Assembly (NCBI RefSeq): GCF_900100945.1
Contig: NZ_FNCG01000007.1
Location: 1 to 64,000 of the forward strand
DNA from: Mucilaginibacter gossypii
GTDB taxonomy: Bacteria > Bacteroidota > Bacteroidia > Sphingobacteriales > Sphingobacteriaceae
Length of the DNA stretch: 64,000 bases
Reading direction: 5' to 3'
The translations under genes and the position numbers were made by a program. Shown here piece by piece: positions 33,921 through 42,946 of this stretch (position 1 is its first letter; each line of letters opens with the position of its first letter). The notes under the pieces are model-generated. The model did not search any database. It saw nothing but the letters and a program-made list of their open reading frames with translations, and was not told the origin of the DNA.

Positions 33921-34018
33921 TGCAACTAATCGCTGATCGGCGCCTTCCCGGATCAATCATTCCGGCAATGGGAAACCAATCTTTATTCCTGTAGTTGTCC
34001 TTTTAAAAAGGAGGAGCT

Positions 34019-34218
34019 ATGCCCTGGTATAACGGCGACTACCCGCCATCTTATAAAAACCAACCCAAATACCTGCGCGATAAAGCGGTCGAGATCGCGA
34101 ACGAAGTGTTAAAGTCTACCGGCAACGAAGGCGAGGCTATCCCACCGGGCTGTCGCATGCGCGCAAACATTTTGAGGAACACCCGGAAGAAGTGCCCAAA
34201 GAAGAAGCAAAACAATGA
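34019..34218 (+). pseudogene. Small DYP-motif protein gene with frameshift
   Basis: MPWYNGDYPPSYKNQPKYLR... reads well to 'NEGEAI' at about 34141. A one-base deletion or two-base insertion there shifts the frame; the other frame continues 'TGLSHARKHFEEHPEEVPKE' to TGA 34218. Together they form a small protein of about 66 aa, a type common near stress genes (opening M-P-W--DYP, with a conserved 'KA-EIAN' helix). Exceptionally for Bacteroidota, it has a perfect aaggagg ribosome site eight bases before ATG. Confidence 0.75.
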
Positions 34219-34357
34219 ACGTCTGCACCGGTTTCCGGACGCGCAGCAGCGAAATTACGCGACCGCATTAGCCGGGACCCGCGGCGGCCGGAAACGCGTG
34301 CACTGGATGTGGCATATCTTTCCGCAGGTCGCCGGTCTTGGAACGCGCGCACATTAA
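34214..34357 (+). pseudogene. DUF1810 gene, N-terminal fragment
   Basis: 'NERLHRFPDAQQRNYATALAG' then 'TRGGRKRVHWMWHIFPQVAGLG' matches the start of DUF1810 proteins ('L-RF-DAQ---Y--AL-E-R-GRK--HWMWFIFPQ--GLG'). It ends in a stop after about 47 codons where relatives continue for another 90. It has no initiation codon of its own in frame and is fused in frame to the frameshifted gene before it. Confidence 0.8.
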
Positions 34358-34470
34358 GCACAGGATCAATTCAGACCCCGACAGACCGAAGTGTGTAAAT
34401 TTCCTTCGCAACCATCCCTGTCTTCAGAAAACCTGAAGATTACCTTACGTAAAAACCACCGGGCGTAGTA

Positions 34471-34660
34471 ATGGAACAACCGGCATTATTTGCGGAGGCG
34501 GGACAAAGCAAGGGGCCTGCCCACCAATTTTCTGGAATATCTCCCGGGTTTGTTCAGCCCGGGGGAGCGTGATGATCTCCTGCGAAAGTTCATGGCAACG
34601 GCACCCTTGAAACAGACAGTACAAAATATGTATGACAAAGAGGTACTGACGCAGCGGCTG
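34471..34660 (+). pseudogene. alkB-like gene, frameshifted N-terminal fragment
   Basis: ATG 34471 gives MEQPALFAEAGQSKG, then a frameshift near 34515. The other frame reads 'LPTNFLEYLPGLFSPGERDD LLRKFMATAPLKQTVQNMYDKEVLTQRL' (pieces), which matches the start of AlkB-type 2-oxoglutarate/Fe(II) DNA repair dioxygenases ('L.YLPGLFS..E.D.L......PW.Q....MYDKEV.TPRL'). Homology stops at about 34660; the iron-binding half is missing. The following 230 bases have no recognisable gene. Confidence 0.8.
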
Positions 34661-35023
34661 AGAAATAACCATAGCAGCGCTGAACTTATTTTTGATCGAA
34701 ATCAAATGTCGAGGTGTGAAGCGCGATCCGGCGAACCAGCCCGAAATCTCTATGGCCCGCCGCACGTTTATTCAAGAAGTAGCGACAGTGTTATTGCACA
34801 CTTGGAAACCAGCATTCCCAGGGACAAAAAATACTTGTTGCAAACGATCAGGGCAATAATGACAAATCCAAAACCGGTTATCAAAATTTGATTTCAATCA
34901 ACCGACACTACACCCACCCTGCCTAACTTTGATAGCAGCAAGCGCCGGCAAACAGTACCGGCGCTACGACAATCTTATAAAAATCAGGAAAAAATCAGGA
35001 AACCCCGGCGGCCACCTTTAAAT
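34661..35023. other. No gene recognised
   Basis: This 363-base stretch follows the alkB fragment. A frame continues to 34891 but shows no family features and biased residues. It is probably non-coding decay. Just before the next gene, 'aaaaatcaggaa' is repeated twice in tandem (34979-35000). Confidence 0.5.
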
Positions 35024-35722
35024 ATGGATATGGAAAACAACGACCTGGCACATTACCCCTTTGACTGGCTTGATGAAGTAATCGGCAAAGACCTCAACCC
35101 GCAACATCCGGCTGCATCCCGGATTAACCAGGAGGAGCTAACAGGCTGGCAGCACCGACTCCGGTCAGAAACCAGCAGCATCTGGAAAAACCTGAAATCA
35201 CAAGCTTTTTCTTTACTCAGTTCCAAAAAGGTAAGTACCATGTTAACACATTACCAGGACTGCCTAGAGGAACTCAAACGGCAGGCCATGGTCAACATGG
35301 CCGCTTACCCGGAAGACGATCCGCTCAATGCGTTTTGCGGACAGGTCCTTACTGAGCTCGGGCAGTTACAAACGCAATTCCAACGGCGATACGCCCGTTA
35401 TCTTGCTGGTTGTCCTCCAACTAACTCCGTCCGGCATGCCGGTACAACCGAAAGAACACCACCCCCCCTTTACAAAGTGACATGCAGGCTTAGCGTAGAT
35501 CAAATCGCCATTATACTCAAGGCGGCAGATGATACCAGGCTGCTGACCGCAAGGTCCTTCAGTCTCGTACTGCGCAGTATAACGCCGTATCTTTCCACCG
35601 AAAGGATGCAGGATTTCTCCTGGAAAAGCGCCAGGAGCAGCACGATGAAAATGGAGGACAGGGACAAACAGGTGGCTGCGGCCGCGCTGGAGCAACTGAT
35701 CAAACGAATCAAAAACTATTGA
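35024..35722 (+). CDS. Hypothetical protein, 232 aa (Bacteroidota)
   Basis: ATG 35024. A helical protein without signal peptide: the N-terminal half is rich in Gln/Glu/Leu ('WLDEVIGKDLNP', 'HYQDCLEELKRQAM'), the C-terminal part 'YKVTCRLSVDQIAIILKAADDTRLL ... ITPYLSTERMQDFSWKSARSS' (in parts) resembles the end of Bacteroidota RteC-like or element-associated hypothetical proteins, where a 'F-T----IS--SL' pattern is usual. The likeness is weak; no function assigned. Confidence 0.6.
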   Translation: MDMENNDLAHYPFDWLDEVIGKDLNPQHPAASRINQEELTGWQHRLRSETSSIWKNLKSQAFSLLSSKKVSTMLTHYQDCLEELKRQAMVNMAAYPEDDPLNAFCGQVLTELGQLQTQFQRRYARYLAGCPPTNSVRHAGTTERTPPPLYKVTCRLSVDQIAIILKAADDTRLLTARSFSLVLRSITPYLSTERMQDFSWKSARSSTMKMEDRDKQVAAAALEQLIKRIKNY

Positions 35723-36203
35723 CAGCCCCATTAAAGCGGCCGGTTTCTTTTCTGCGACAGCACTGTTGAAGATCATATCATTTACATTCCTTGTCTTACG
35801 CTTTTCCCGCTCCAACCGACCGGGAGATAGAGCAGGAAGAAACGTCAAGGGCAAACAAATGCTGACATGCCTGCATCCGCGCAACTTGCTGAAGCTAAGA
35901 AGTATCCGTAAGCACTTGCCCCAGTCTGCAAGATAACGCCGATAAATTTGTTTGAGCGGTTAAAAAAAACCCATAATTTAAGCCGCTTGTTATGGGACAT
36001 CTTTTATGCAACTGCCTGGAATACAATGATCACACCTTCGGAATCCGGAACGGCGCCTCCGTCTGCCAAGTAAACGGGTTGATTATCCTGTTGTTAAAAT
36101 GCATGACTTATTCGATGATCAAAAACAGCCAATGCCGGTTACCGAGGGATATCCCGCGGGCTGGTCACCCCCCTAATTCGGGTTGTAACGCTGCAATGAC
36201 TAT
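35723..36203. other. Intergenic, nothing certain
   Basis: A possible promoter (TTTG near 35947, TAATTTAA near 35973) precedes an ORF at 35992-36207 (71 aa, Cys-rich start MGHLLCNCLEYN) that I cannot support as a gene. No repeats or RNA genes recognised. Confidence 0.4.
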
Positions 36204-36731
36204 ATGACCGCAATAGAAAACGAGACCTGTCGTATCACCCCGCTGGGGGCAAGCGACCTGCAACAATATGAGCAACTGGCCGGCGAAATCTATCAGTTGC
36301 TTTCTGATGAACTTACCCTGCAATTCCTGCCTGAAAAAAAGCTGGGTTCCGTAGCAGCGGCAAAAAGCTGGCTGAACACCGCCCTCCTGAACTTTCATTC
36401 CGGCCGCAACCAGGTTCATCTGATCCGGTCAAAAGGGACCGGCACCCTTTTGGGTGTTATTGACCTGATACCGCCCGCTGTAGCCCGGGAACATTACCGC
36501 TTAACAAAATATCCGTATTTTATTGAATTTTATCTGAAAAGCAGTGCCAGGGGCAATGCATTGATGTCGCGTTTATTGCCAAAGGTCGCAGCGCATCTCC
36601 GAAACGAGGGTATAGACGAGCTTGCCGCGGTGGCCAACAGGCAAAACCTGGCTGCGCATAAAGTACTGAAACGTTCGGGCTTCCGGCTTCAGGGAAAGTT
36701 TGATGAGCTACAGGATATTTACCTGTTTTAA
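36204..36731 (+). CDS. GNAT-family N-acetyltransferase
   Basis: 175 aa. RimJ/RimL-type GNAT: 'VAAAKSWLNTALLNFHSGRN', 'GTLLGVIDLIPP', 'YFIEFYLKSSARGNALMSRLL' with the acetyl-CoA loop, and 'AAVANRQNLAAHKVLKRSGFRLQG' with the family's Asn and 'L-R-GF'. It likely acetylates a small amine or a protein N-terminus. It stands alone before the Crp/Fnr gene. ATG 36204 chosen; ATG 36196 is out of frame. Confidence 0.85.
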   Translation: MTAIENETCRITPLGASDLQQYEQLAGEIYQLLSDELTLQFLPEKKLGSVAAAKSWLNTALLNFHSGRNQVHLIRSKGTGTLLGVIDLIPPAVAREHYRLTKYPYFIEFYLKSSARGNALMSRLLPKVAAHLRNEGIDELAAVANRQNLAAHKVLKRSGFRLQGKFDELQDIYLF

Positions 36732-36925
36732 ATTGCCGGCAACTTGAAGTACTTTTCCCCGGAGCTTGGATGGCAAATTACCTGCTGCATGATATATGAT
36801 AGATACGCCCCGGACACCGTATCATTTTACTTATTTTTATAATAATTATTTATTAAAAAAATATATTTATTAACTTTAGCTTATTATCTGTTAACCAAAG
36901 GCTAAATTCTATAATATCCGACGGT

Positions 36926-36939
36926 TTGATCTTAATCAA
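36926..36939 (+). promoter_or_regulatory. Crp/Fnr-type box TTGAT-N4-ATCAA before the regulator
   Basis: TTGATcttaATCAA is a perfect FNR-type palindrome and ends seven bases before the regulator's ATG at 36946. The position suggests autoregulation, most simply repression. Confidence 0.8.
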
Positions 36940-36945
36940 ATTATT

Positions 36946-37545
36946 ATGGATAATATTAACCAGTCGACAGCACTTGACATGCTTTTCCAGATCCTGACCA
37001 TGATCGCGCCCTTATCGGGTGCGCTGCGGAATCGGTTTGAAGATTTTATCATCACCAGGCAGTACAAGAAAAAACACCTGCTCCTGCGGGAAGGCGAGAT
37101 TTCCCGGCGGATCTATTTTATCGCCGATGGTTCCGCCCGCGCCTATCACCTGGACCGCGAAGGTCGGGAACATACGACCTGGTTCATGAGCAAATATGAC
37201 CTCATGATCTCGGTTTATAGCTTCTATACCCAGCAACCCGCTGCCGAGTATATCGAGCTCCTCGAAGATTCCACGCTTTTGTCGATGACCTGGGACCAGC
37301 TGCAGATCATTTATGCCGAGTTCCCCGAATATAATTTCCATGGCCGGCTCGTCACCGAAAAGTATTACATCATGGCCGAGGAGCGCGCCATTTTACTGCG
37401 TAACAAACAACCGGCCGAACGCTATAAACTGCTGCTGCAAAAACAGCCCGATATCACCCAGCACGCCTCTTTGGGCCAGATCGCCTCCTTTCTCGGCATC
37501 ACGCTCGAGACCCTTAGCCGGATCCGCGCCAGGAGAGAAATTTGA
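36946..37545 (+). CDS. Crp/Fnr-family transcriptional regulator
   Basis: 199 aa. Cyclic-nucleotide-binding-like beta-roll (residues about 20-125: 'KKHLLLREGEISRRIYFIADGSARAYHL' in parts), then a dimer helix and a winged helix ('ASLGQIASFLGITLETLSRIRARR'), where the recognition helix carries the family's T-x-S-R-x-R. There are no clustered cysteines, so it is not an iron-sulphur FNR and the signal is unknown. Two identical-type palindromes (36926-36939 and 37542-37555) flank it, the second overlapping its own stop codon. It probably controls itself and the lipoprotein gene downstream. Confidence 0.9.
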   Translation: MDNINQSTALDMLFQILTMIAPLSGALRNRFEDFIITRQYKKKHLLLREGEISRRIYFIADGSARAYHLDREGREHTTWFMSKYDLMISVYSFYTQQPAAEYIELLEDSTLLSMTWDQLQIIYAEFPEYNFHGRLVTEKYYIMAEERAILLRNKQPAERYKLLLQKQPDITQHASLGQIASFLGITLETLSRIRARREI

Positions 37546-37555
37546 TTTAAATCAA
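37542..37555 (+). promoter_or_regulatory. Crp/Fnr-type box in front of lipoprotein gene
   Basis: TTGATttaaATCAA; with outer t/a it is a 16-base perfect palindrome (37541-37556). The TGA stop of the regulator is inside it. It lies 46 bases before the lipoprotein ATG. A second palindrome GTTTTG-tat-CAAAAC is at 37580-37594. Confidence 0.8.
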
Positions 37556-37601
37556 ATAATCTCATTCCGGAATCAACCAGTTTTGTATCAAAACCACCAC
37601 T

Positions 37602-38909
37602 ATGAAAAGAAAGATCATGTATGCCCTCCTCGTACCGGTACTTGTGCTCGGTTGCCGGAAAGAACAGCAGAAAGCATCCCCACCATCAGGATCAGCTCCC
37701 GGAACAGCGCTTAGCCTTGACCAGGTCAAAGCATATTATAAGAGCGACACCATCAATAACATTGCCTGGGACAAAGCCACTTACATTTCCGGAAATACCA
37801 GCCCCTACTGGCTCGTCGGCATAAGCGGGAGGCCCCGCTTCCAGTCCCTCGGCCTTGGCTACCGCCAATTGTTATTTTACCGGGACACCAATAATAAGAT
37901 CAATACCCGGATACTGGAAACCATACCCGACGCGATTTACCTCCAGCGAAAACGGCAGGATCCCAACACCGGTTTTACAGGGAGGACATTTGTTTATGAC
38001 CAGGACTATCATTTTCTATACGGTAAAACGTATCTGAACGGCAAACAGATCGGGCAGATCAAACCCGCCACAGGAAAGCCAAAGCCAATTCAAGCCGACA
38101 TGCTGGCACCAATTACCGAATGCGCCTGGGTCGATAATAACTATGTCGACGGCGACGGAAACGCCGTTATCTATTCCGAACAGGTCTGTGCCACTTCCTA
38201 CGTAGACCTTGGAAGTGACGGCGGCGGCAGTGACAACAGCGGGTTTTCCGGCGGTAGCCCCGGCGATGCTTCGCCGGCAGGAGGAGGAGCCGGCCCTGCG
38301 CCCGCCCCGGAGGTGTCCAACCTCCCCGGTGAAAACAAAAGCGGCATCAACCCTAAAGACTACATGAAATGCTTTCAGAATATCCCCGAAAACGGCGCAA
38401 GCATGACCATAACCATTTATGTGCAGGAGCCCTGGCCGGGAACCACCTTCAATATCGGCCCCAACAGCGTAGGTCATACGGCCATCAGCCTCACCAAGAC
38501 TAATGGGAATACCAGCATAACCCAAACCGTTGGTTACTACCCGGACGCGACCGGTTTTAACAAAATGCATGCCCCTTCCAAACTGGTGGATAACGGCGGC
38601 GACCTGGAGTACAACGTCAGCATCTCCTACCAGGTAACCGCTGAAAATTTCAATAAGATCGTTAATTACATCAGCAACCCGCCAACTGTATACGATATTA
38701 CCGATTTCAATTGTACCAATTTTGTTAACAGTGCCTGCCTCGCCGGCAGCATCAAGCTGCCTGATCCCTTTACCTACTCTCCGCTGTACCCTTCAAGCCC
38801 CGTGCTTGCACCAGGGGCGCTGGGCGACAGCATCGAAAAACTAAAAGGCGATCCAAATGTCAATACAACAGGTGGAAATATCCCTTTAAGTCATGGACCT
38901 TGTAATTAA
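37602..38909 (+). CDS. Lipoprotein with predicted permuted papain-like (NlpC/P60/LRAT) C-terminal domain
   Basis: 435 aa. Lipobox 'LVLGCRKE' (Cys19), so probably anchored in the outer membrane. A central Gly/Ser/Pro-rich linker (about 205-245) precedes a C-terminal domain with 'NIGPNSVGHTAISLTKTNG' and 'DITDFNCTNFVNSACLAG'. A His ahead of an 'NC-NFV' cysteine is the order of permuted NlpC/P60 (LRAT-like) cysteine peptidases or acyltransferases. The catalytic assignment is inference. Similar proteins appear in Sphingobacteriaceae. It is under the Crp/Fnr box at 37542 and followed closely by a small membrane protein. Confidence 0.75.
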   Translation: MKRKIMYALLVPVLVLGCRKEQQKASPPSGSAPGTALSLDQVKAYYKSDTINNIAWDKATYISGNTSPYWLVGISGRPRFQSLGLGYRQLLFYRDTNNKINTRILETIPDAIYLQRKRQDPNTGFTGRTFVYDQDYHFLYGKTYLNGKQIGQIKPATGKPKPIQADMLAPITECAWVDNNYVDGDGNAVIYSEQVCATSYVDLGSDGGGSDNSGFSGGSPGDASPAGGGAGPAPAPEVSNLPGENKSGINPKDYMKCFQNIPENGASMTITIYVQEPWPGTTFNIGPNSVGHTAISLTKTNGNTSITQTVGYYPDATGFNKMHAPSKLVDNGGDLEYNVSISYQVTAENFNKIVNYISNPPTVYDITDFNCTNFVNSACLAGSIKLPDPFTYSPLYPSSPVLAPGALGDSIEKLKGDPNVNTTGGNIPLSHGPCN

Positions 38910-38922
38910 ACAAAGAGTTGAA

Positions 38923-39243
38923 ATGAAAAAAGCATTAATTACCATCGTAGCAGCCGTGTTGATCAGCAATTTACCGATCTTCAATTTCTTCCTTCAAGAA
39001 AATTATGAATACCAGAATTTCGATTCTTCGTTTACTTATTCAGAAGAATCTGGAAAAGGCAATTCTTTCAAAAGTTGTTTAATTAATTATGGTGCGTTTC
39101 TATGTAAACACCCCGAAAAAGACCAGGGCGACAACCGGCTTTACCGCAGCTTTACCATCAAGCCCTGGCGTTTCTGGGAATGGGCCCAAATGCTGTTCAG
39201 CGAACGCTACCGCCTGCCTTATAAAGAAAAAACTAACAAATAG
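38923..39243 (+). CDS. Small membrane-anchored protein, 106 aa
   Basis: From ATG 38923 (13 bases after the lipoprotein stop). One N-terminal hydrophobic segment ('ALITIVAAVLISNLPIFNFFL') then a hydrophilic domain ending 'YRSFTIKPWRFWEWAQMLFS'. No family recognised. Close linkage to the lipoprotein suggests a partner, perhaps an immunity-type or processing protein, which is speculation. Confidence 0.7.
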   Translation: MKKALITIVAAVLISNLPIFNFFLQENYEYQNFDSSFTYSEESGKGNSFKSCLINYGAFLCKHPEKDQGDNRLYRSFTIKPWRFWEWAQMLFSERYRLPYKEKTNK

Positions 39244-39659
39244 TATAAAAAGTAGCTGTTTCACCAAGTGTTATGCAAATGGTAATAGGACATATCCTGC
39301 CTCTCCGTCAGGTACTATTTAATGAGGATAGCGAAGACGACGCAATTCTTGAGGCCAGTATTGCATATCTCCATACGCCGGGCGGCTGACCGGAATGCCG
39401 GTGCTGGTTGGTGATTTCGCTTAATCCGCTTCACCGGCCACGTTCAGGCCGGGCATTGTTTATACCGCGCGCGGCGGCAGCTGGCGGAGGCCTTACTGAA
39501 AGAAGCGCTGCCCATCAGGTCACCTTCACACACTAAATACCAACCCCACATTGAAAAGTACAGGCCATGGGAAAGCAAAGTCAAACTTCAAGCTAAGTTC
39601 CCGCGAGATATCGAAAACGCAGCGGGGAAGCGAAATTGTTCTGACTTATTTACTACGTA
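39244..39659. other. Intergenic, no gene recognised
   Basis: 416 bases. A 37-codon frame at 39273-39386 and an open but unsupported frame after 39450 are present. No repeats, RNA genes or family matches seen. Confidence 0.4.
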
Positions 39660-40112
39660 TTATTCTTCCCGGTCAAGAAGCCGCCTGTGATAATTGACCT
39701 GCCCCAGGTGATAGCTGAGGTGCGTAGCGAGGTGAACAAGAAAATACCCGGTAGTTTGTTTACCACCGTTTATTTCCAGTGGGTATTCGCTCTGCATTTG
39801 AGCGTCAGTGACACGCGGTAGTGTTGCCTCGATAACGGCAATCGTTTGCTCAATCTTACGAACAAGTTCGTTTCTGGGTATATATTTCAATGAAAACTCT
39901 TCCGGTCGGTTACGGACGTAGCCGGAGTCGCCGAGAATTGCGCCGATATAAGTATTGAGGTTGCCAACCAGATGCAGGCACAGGTTGCCCGCTGAATTCA
40001 GAATGCTGCCGTCTATATGCCAGATGTTGGCTTCATCCCGGTAAAGTTCCAATTCTTCTTTCAGTTTATTCAGGTCGCGGCATAAGAGCGATTGCAAAAT
40101 ATCGGTAAGCAT
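39660..40112 (-). CDS. DinB/DUF1572-like protein
   Basis: 150 aa. Four-helix DinB-like pattern: 'NLCLHLVGNLNTYIGAIL' (His), 'RNELVRKIEQTIAVIEATL', and 'TTGYFLVHLATHLSYHLGQVNYHRRLL' with two metal-site His. It is closer to the DUF1572 branch and is typical of Bacteroidota. The function (metal-dependent transferase or thiol-linked detoxification) is unknown. No close neighbour on the same strand. Confidence 0.8.
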   Translation of the reverse strand: MLTDILQSLLCRDLNKLKEELELYRDEANIWHIDGSILNSAGNLCLHLVGNLNTYIGAILGDSGYVRNRPEEFSLKYIPRNELVRKIEQTIAVIEATLPRVTDAQMQSEYPLEINGGKQTTGYFLVHLATHLSYHLGQVNYHRRLLDREE

Positions 40113-40302
40113 ATTTATTTTTTTACAAGGTAGCGATAGCAGCCGGTGTCAACAAGCGGGATTGCAGCTTATCGGGTTCTCTGGCGTATGAATGTGGTGA
40201 TCGGGGGATGCGATGCATGATCTGTCATTCTATCGCTCCATATAGTGATTATCTCAAGAGGCAGAGTCGGTTATCCATAATTATTCAATCCCAAAAAAAA
40301 GT

Positions 40303-42204
40303 AAACCTACTTACCTCTCGGGTTCCGATCTGCAGAATTATTTAAGATCGTTACCTTCATCAACGTTAGATAAAGTGGAGATCATGACCAACCCGCCGGC
40401 AAAATATGACGCCGCCGGCAATGCAGGCGTCATCAACATTAAAACAAAAAAGCGCAAAATAAAGGGTTTTAATATGGGGCTTAACCTCGCGGCGCGGCAG
40501 GCAAAAAACATCACGTCAAACAACAGCGCCGACTTTAATTATCGCAATAATAACCTGAATATTTTTGGCACTCTTGGCTACATCAAACGAAACAGCTACA
40601 ACGATGTCGACATTTATCGCCGGTACTTTTTGGCCGACGGTACCACCAGCGGCGTTTTTAACCAAAATTCGTACATCAGCAGGCTTGGGTATGGGTTTAG
40701 TTCAACCCTGGGCGCTGATTTTTTCGCATCGGAAAAAACTACGCTTGGGATAGTATTTACTGGCCTACTGCGCTACCCAGAAACGCAGAATTCCGGCCGC
40801 GGTACTTTAAAAAACGCGGTGGGCAGCATCGACTCCTCCCTGTTATCAAACAATGCGGAGAAAGGCATTTTTAAAAATGGTGGAATAAATGTTAATTACC
40901 GGCATCAATTAAAAAAGACGGGGTCGGAGATCTCGGCCAATTTAGATTACCTGGGCTACAGCACAAACACCAACCAGGATTTTAACAACTATAATTACTC
41001 TCCCACCGGCAAATTGACATCTTACGATCATTCTGTTGGCGCTTTGCCATCGCAAATAAAAATATACGCCGCCAAAACGGACTATAGCCAGCCCTTAAAA
41101 AAAGACTGGAAACTGGAAGCCGGCTTAAAAGCAAGCTACACCCAAACCGGTAATGTAGCCAACTATTTCAATGTGATAAATAATATGACGATACCCGACT
41201 ATAACCGGACCAACAATTTTGATTACAGGGAAAACATCAACGCGGGATACATCAATATCAATAAAGACTTTAAGCGCTTGAGCATACAGGCCGGTATCCG
41301 TGTTGAAAATACGATTTCTTCCGGCTCCCAATTAGGCAACGCGATGAAGGCCGACTCCTCATTTAAGCGGAATTATATTAATGTTTTCCCCACCATTTTT
41401 ATGCTGTATAAGCTGGATAGTTTAGGTGATAACCAAATAAAGCTAAACTACGGGCGACGAATTGACCGCCCCTACTACCAGGACCTGAACCCGTTTATTA
41501 TCCAGATTGATAAGTTTACCTACTACGTGGGCAACCCCTACCTGAAACCATCACTATCTGATAAAGTAGAATTAGGCTATTTATTTAAAAACCTGGTTGG
41601 CGCTACGTTTAGCTATAGCGATACCAAAGATGATGGTAACGAAACGATACAGATAATTGATGGCATTTATTACAGCAAACCTGCAAACATCGGCAGGATA
41701 AAAACAATTGCCATTGCGCTGAACAGCGGTTTTGAACCCGCGAAATGGTTTAACTTTCAGCTAAACGCGCAACTGGCGCATGTACATTCGATAAGTGAAT
41801 TTTATACGGGTTTGTTAAATGCCAAAGGTACATCAGTTTACCTGCAGGGCCTGTTACAATTTAAGCTGGGGCACGACTGGAACATGCAGTGGGATGGAAA
41901 TTTTCAGAGCAGGCAAACCAGCAACCAGTTTGTTATTGGCAGTAAAGGCAGGCTCAATGCCGGGATTTCCAAAAAGATTTCATCGCAGGCCACGGTGAAG
42001 CTAAGTGTGAGTGATATACTCCGCACCAATATAAACCGGGGCGCCATCAATAACCTGCAATTAACCGAGGCCAGTTTCCGTACCCTAAGTGATTCGCGCG
42101 CAGTGCTGCTATCCCTAAGCATCCGTTTTGTTAAAAAAATTAGTAACCAACGCAAACCTAGCGATACCGGTGCTGATGAAGAACAGGGACGGATTAAGAA
42201 TTAA
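40303..42204 (+). pseudogene. TonB-dependent/outer-membrane beta-barrel receptor, N-terminal truncated
   Basis: The frame matches 'outer membrane beta-barrel family' receptors from the middle of the plug domain: 'PTYLSGSDLQNYLRSLPSST', 'VEIMTNPPAKYDAAGNAGVI' then the barrel to 'SIRFVKKI'. The signal peptide, the carboxypeptidase-like domain and the first part of the plug, about 150-180 residues, are missing. The only in-frame starts (GTG 40375, ATG 40384) lie inside the plug. The frame is open back to 40249 but without homology or start. So the gene lost its 5' end, probably in a rearrangement near 40300. The remaining 630 residues are undamaged, so the event seems recent. Confidence 0.85.
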
Positions 42205-42946
42205 GACGTTAAAACATTTTGTTGTAACCGTATCGCTTAATAGGTCATTCGTTACTCAAAATTTGATGTACTTATGGATGATTTAATCGAGCCGTCAACA
42301 AAGGATATATTTTAGCACCCAGAAATTCAATCGGCATTAATTATCAAAAAGTTATAAATGGTAAAATAATAATTGAGTAACACAATCAAGTTCGATATCA
42401 GTGATGATTTAAAATAAAGTTTAATAATCTAATTCTTTGGCGGGGCGCTGGGTGTCGATAGGTATTATTAAAATTCTACTGGTCGAAATCTGCGAAAAAA
42501 CGCAAATCAGCAAGAAAATAGTTGGAGATTTGTACAGTAGGGATCACTTTTTTAGGCAGGTTGTCAATCTTATTGGCAACTTTTTTTATGGGTTCGAACT
42601 CAATAAATTTAGTTCACTTGCTAACAAAATTTAAGAATTTTGAAAAGCTTCCCCTTGTCTATCAAATTAAAGTAAAAGCTTCAAGGCGAAAGATCATAGT
42701 TTTTTATTTAAATTATAAAGATGCTTTTGGCAATGATCTCTATCTTTTTCAAAACCTGTCAAAATTAAAAACCGAACGATTTGCTTTGATTATCACTAAG
42801 AGCGATAAACCTGTTTTATAATTAAAAAAATAACTTATAAATAAAATTTAAAAACAAACAACCAACAACGCAAGTTTACAAAACACAATCTGATCTGCTT
42901 GATCACTTTGTTTACCAATTAAAAAAGTCAAAACGTATTGGACAAA
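42205..42946. other. AT-rich intergenic region with a repeat
   Basis: About 740 bases. Holds copy 1 of the 95-base repeat (42486-42580). Two overlapping small frames (42437-42634 and 42522-42821, 99 aa ending FALIITKSDKPVL) cover it. The second could be a small or decayed gene, but I recognise no family. The last 100 bases may hold the promoter of the following gene. Confidence 0.45.
42486..42590 (+). repeat. Dispersed 95-base repeat, copy 1
   Basis: Matches 63065-63160 in the same orientation at roughly 85 percent over the central 80 bases, including acgcaaatca, tttgta-agtagg and tcacttttttaggca. Minus-strand reading gives conserved 'DNLPKKV-PT-QISNYFL-DLR--AD-D' in both copies. Confidence 0.8.

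Noticed and set aside
35992..36207. 71-codon frame before the GNAT gene
   Set aside because: Odd composition and no recognisable family; kept only as a note in the intergenic entry.
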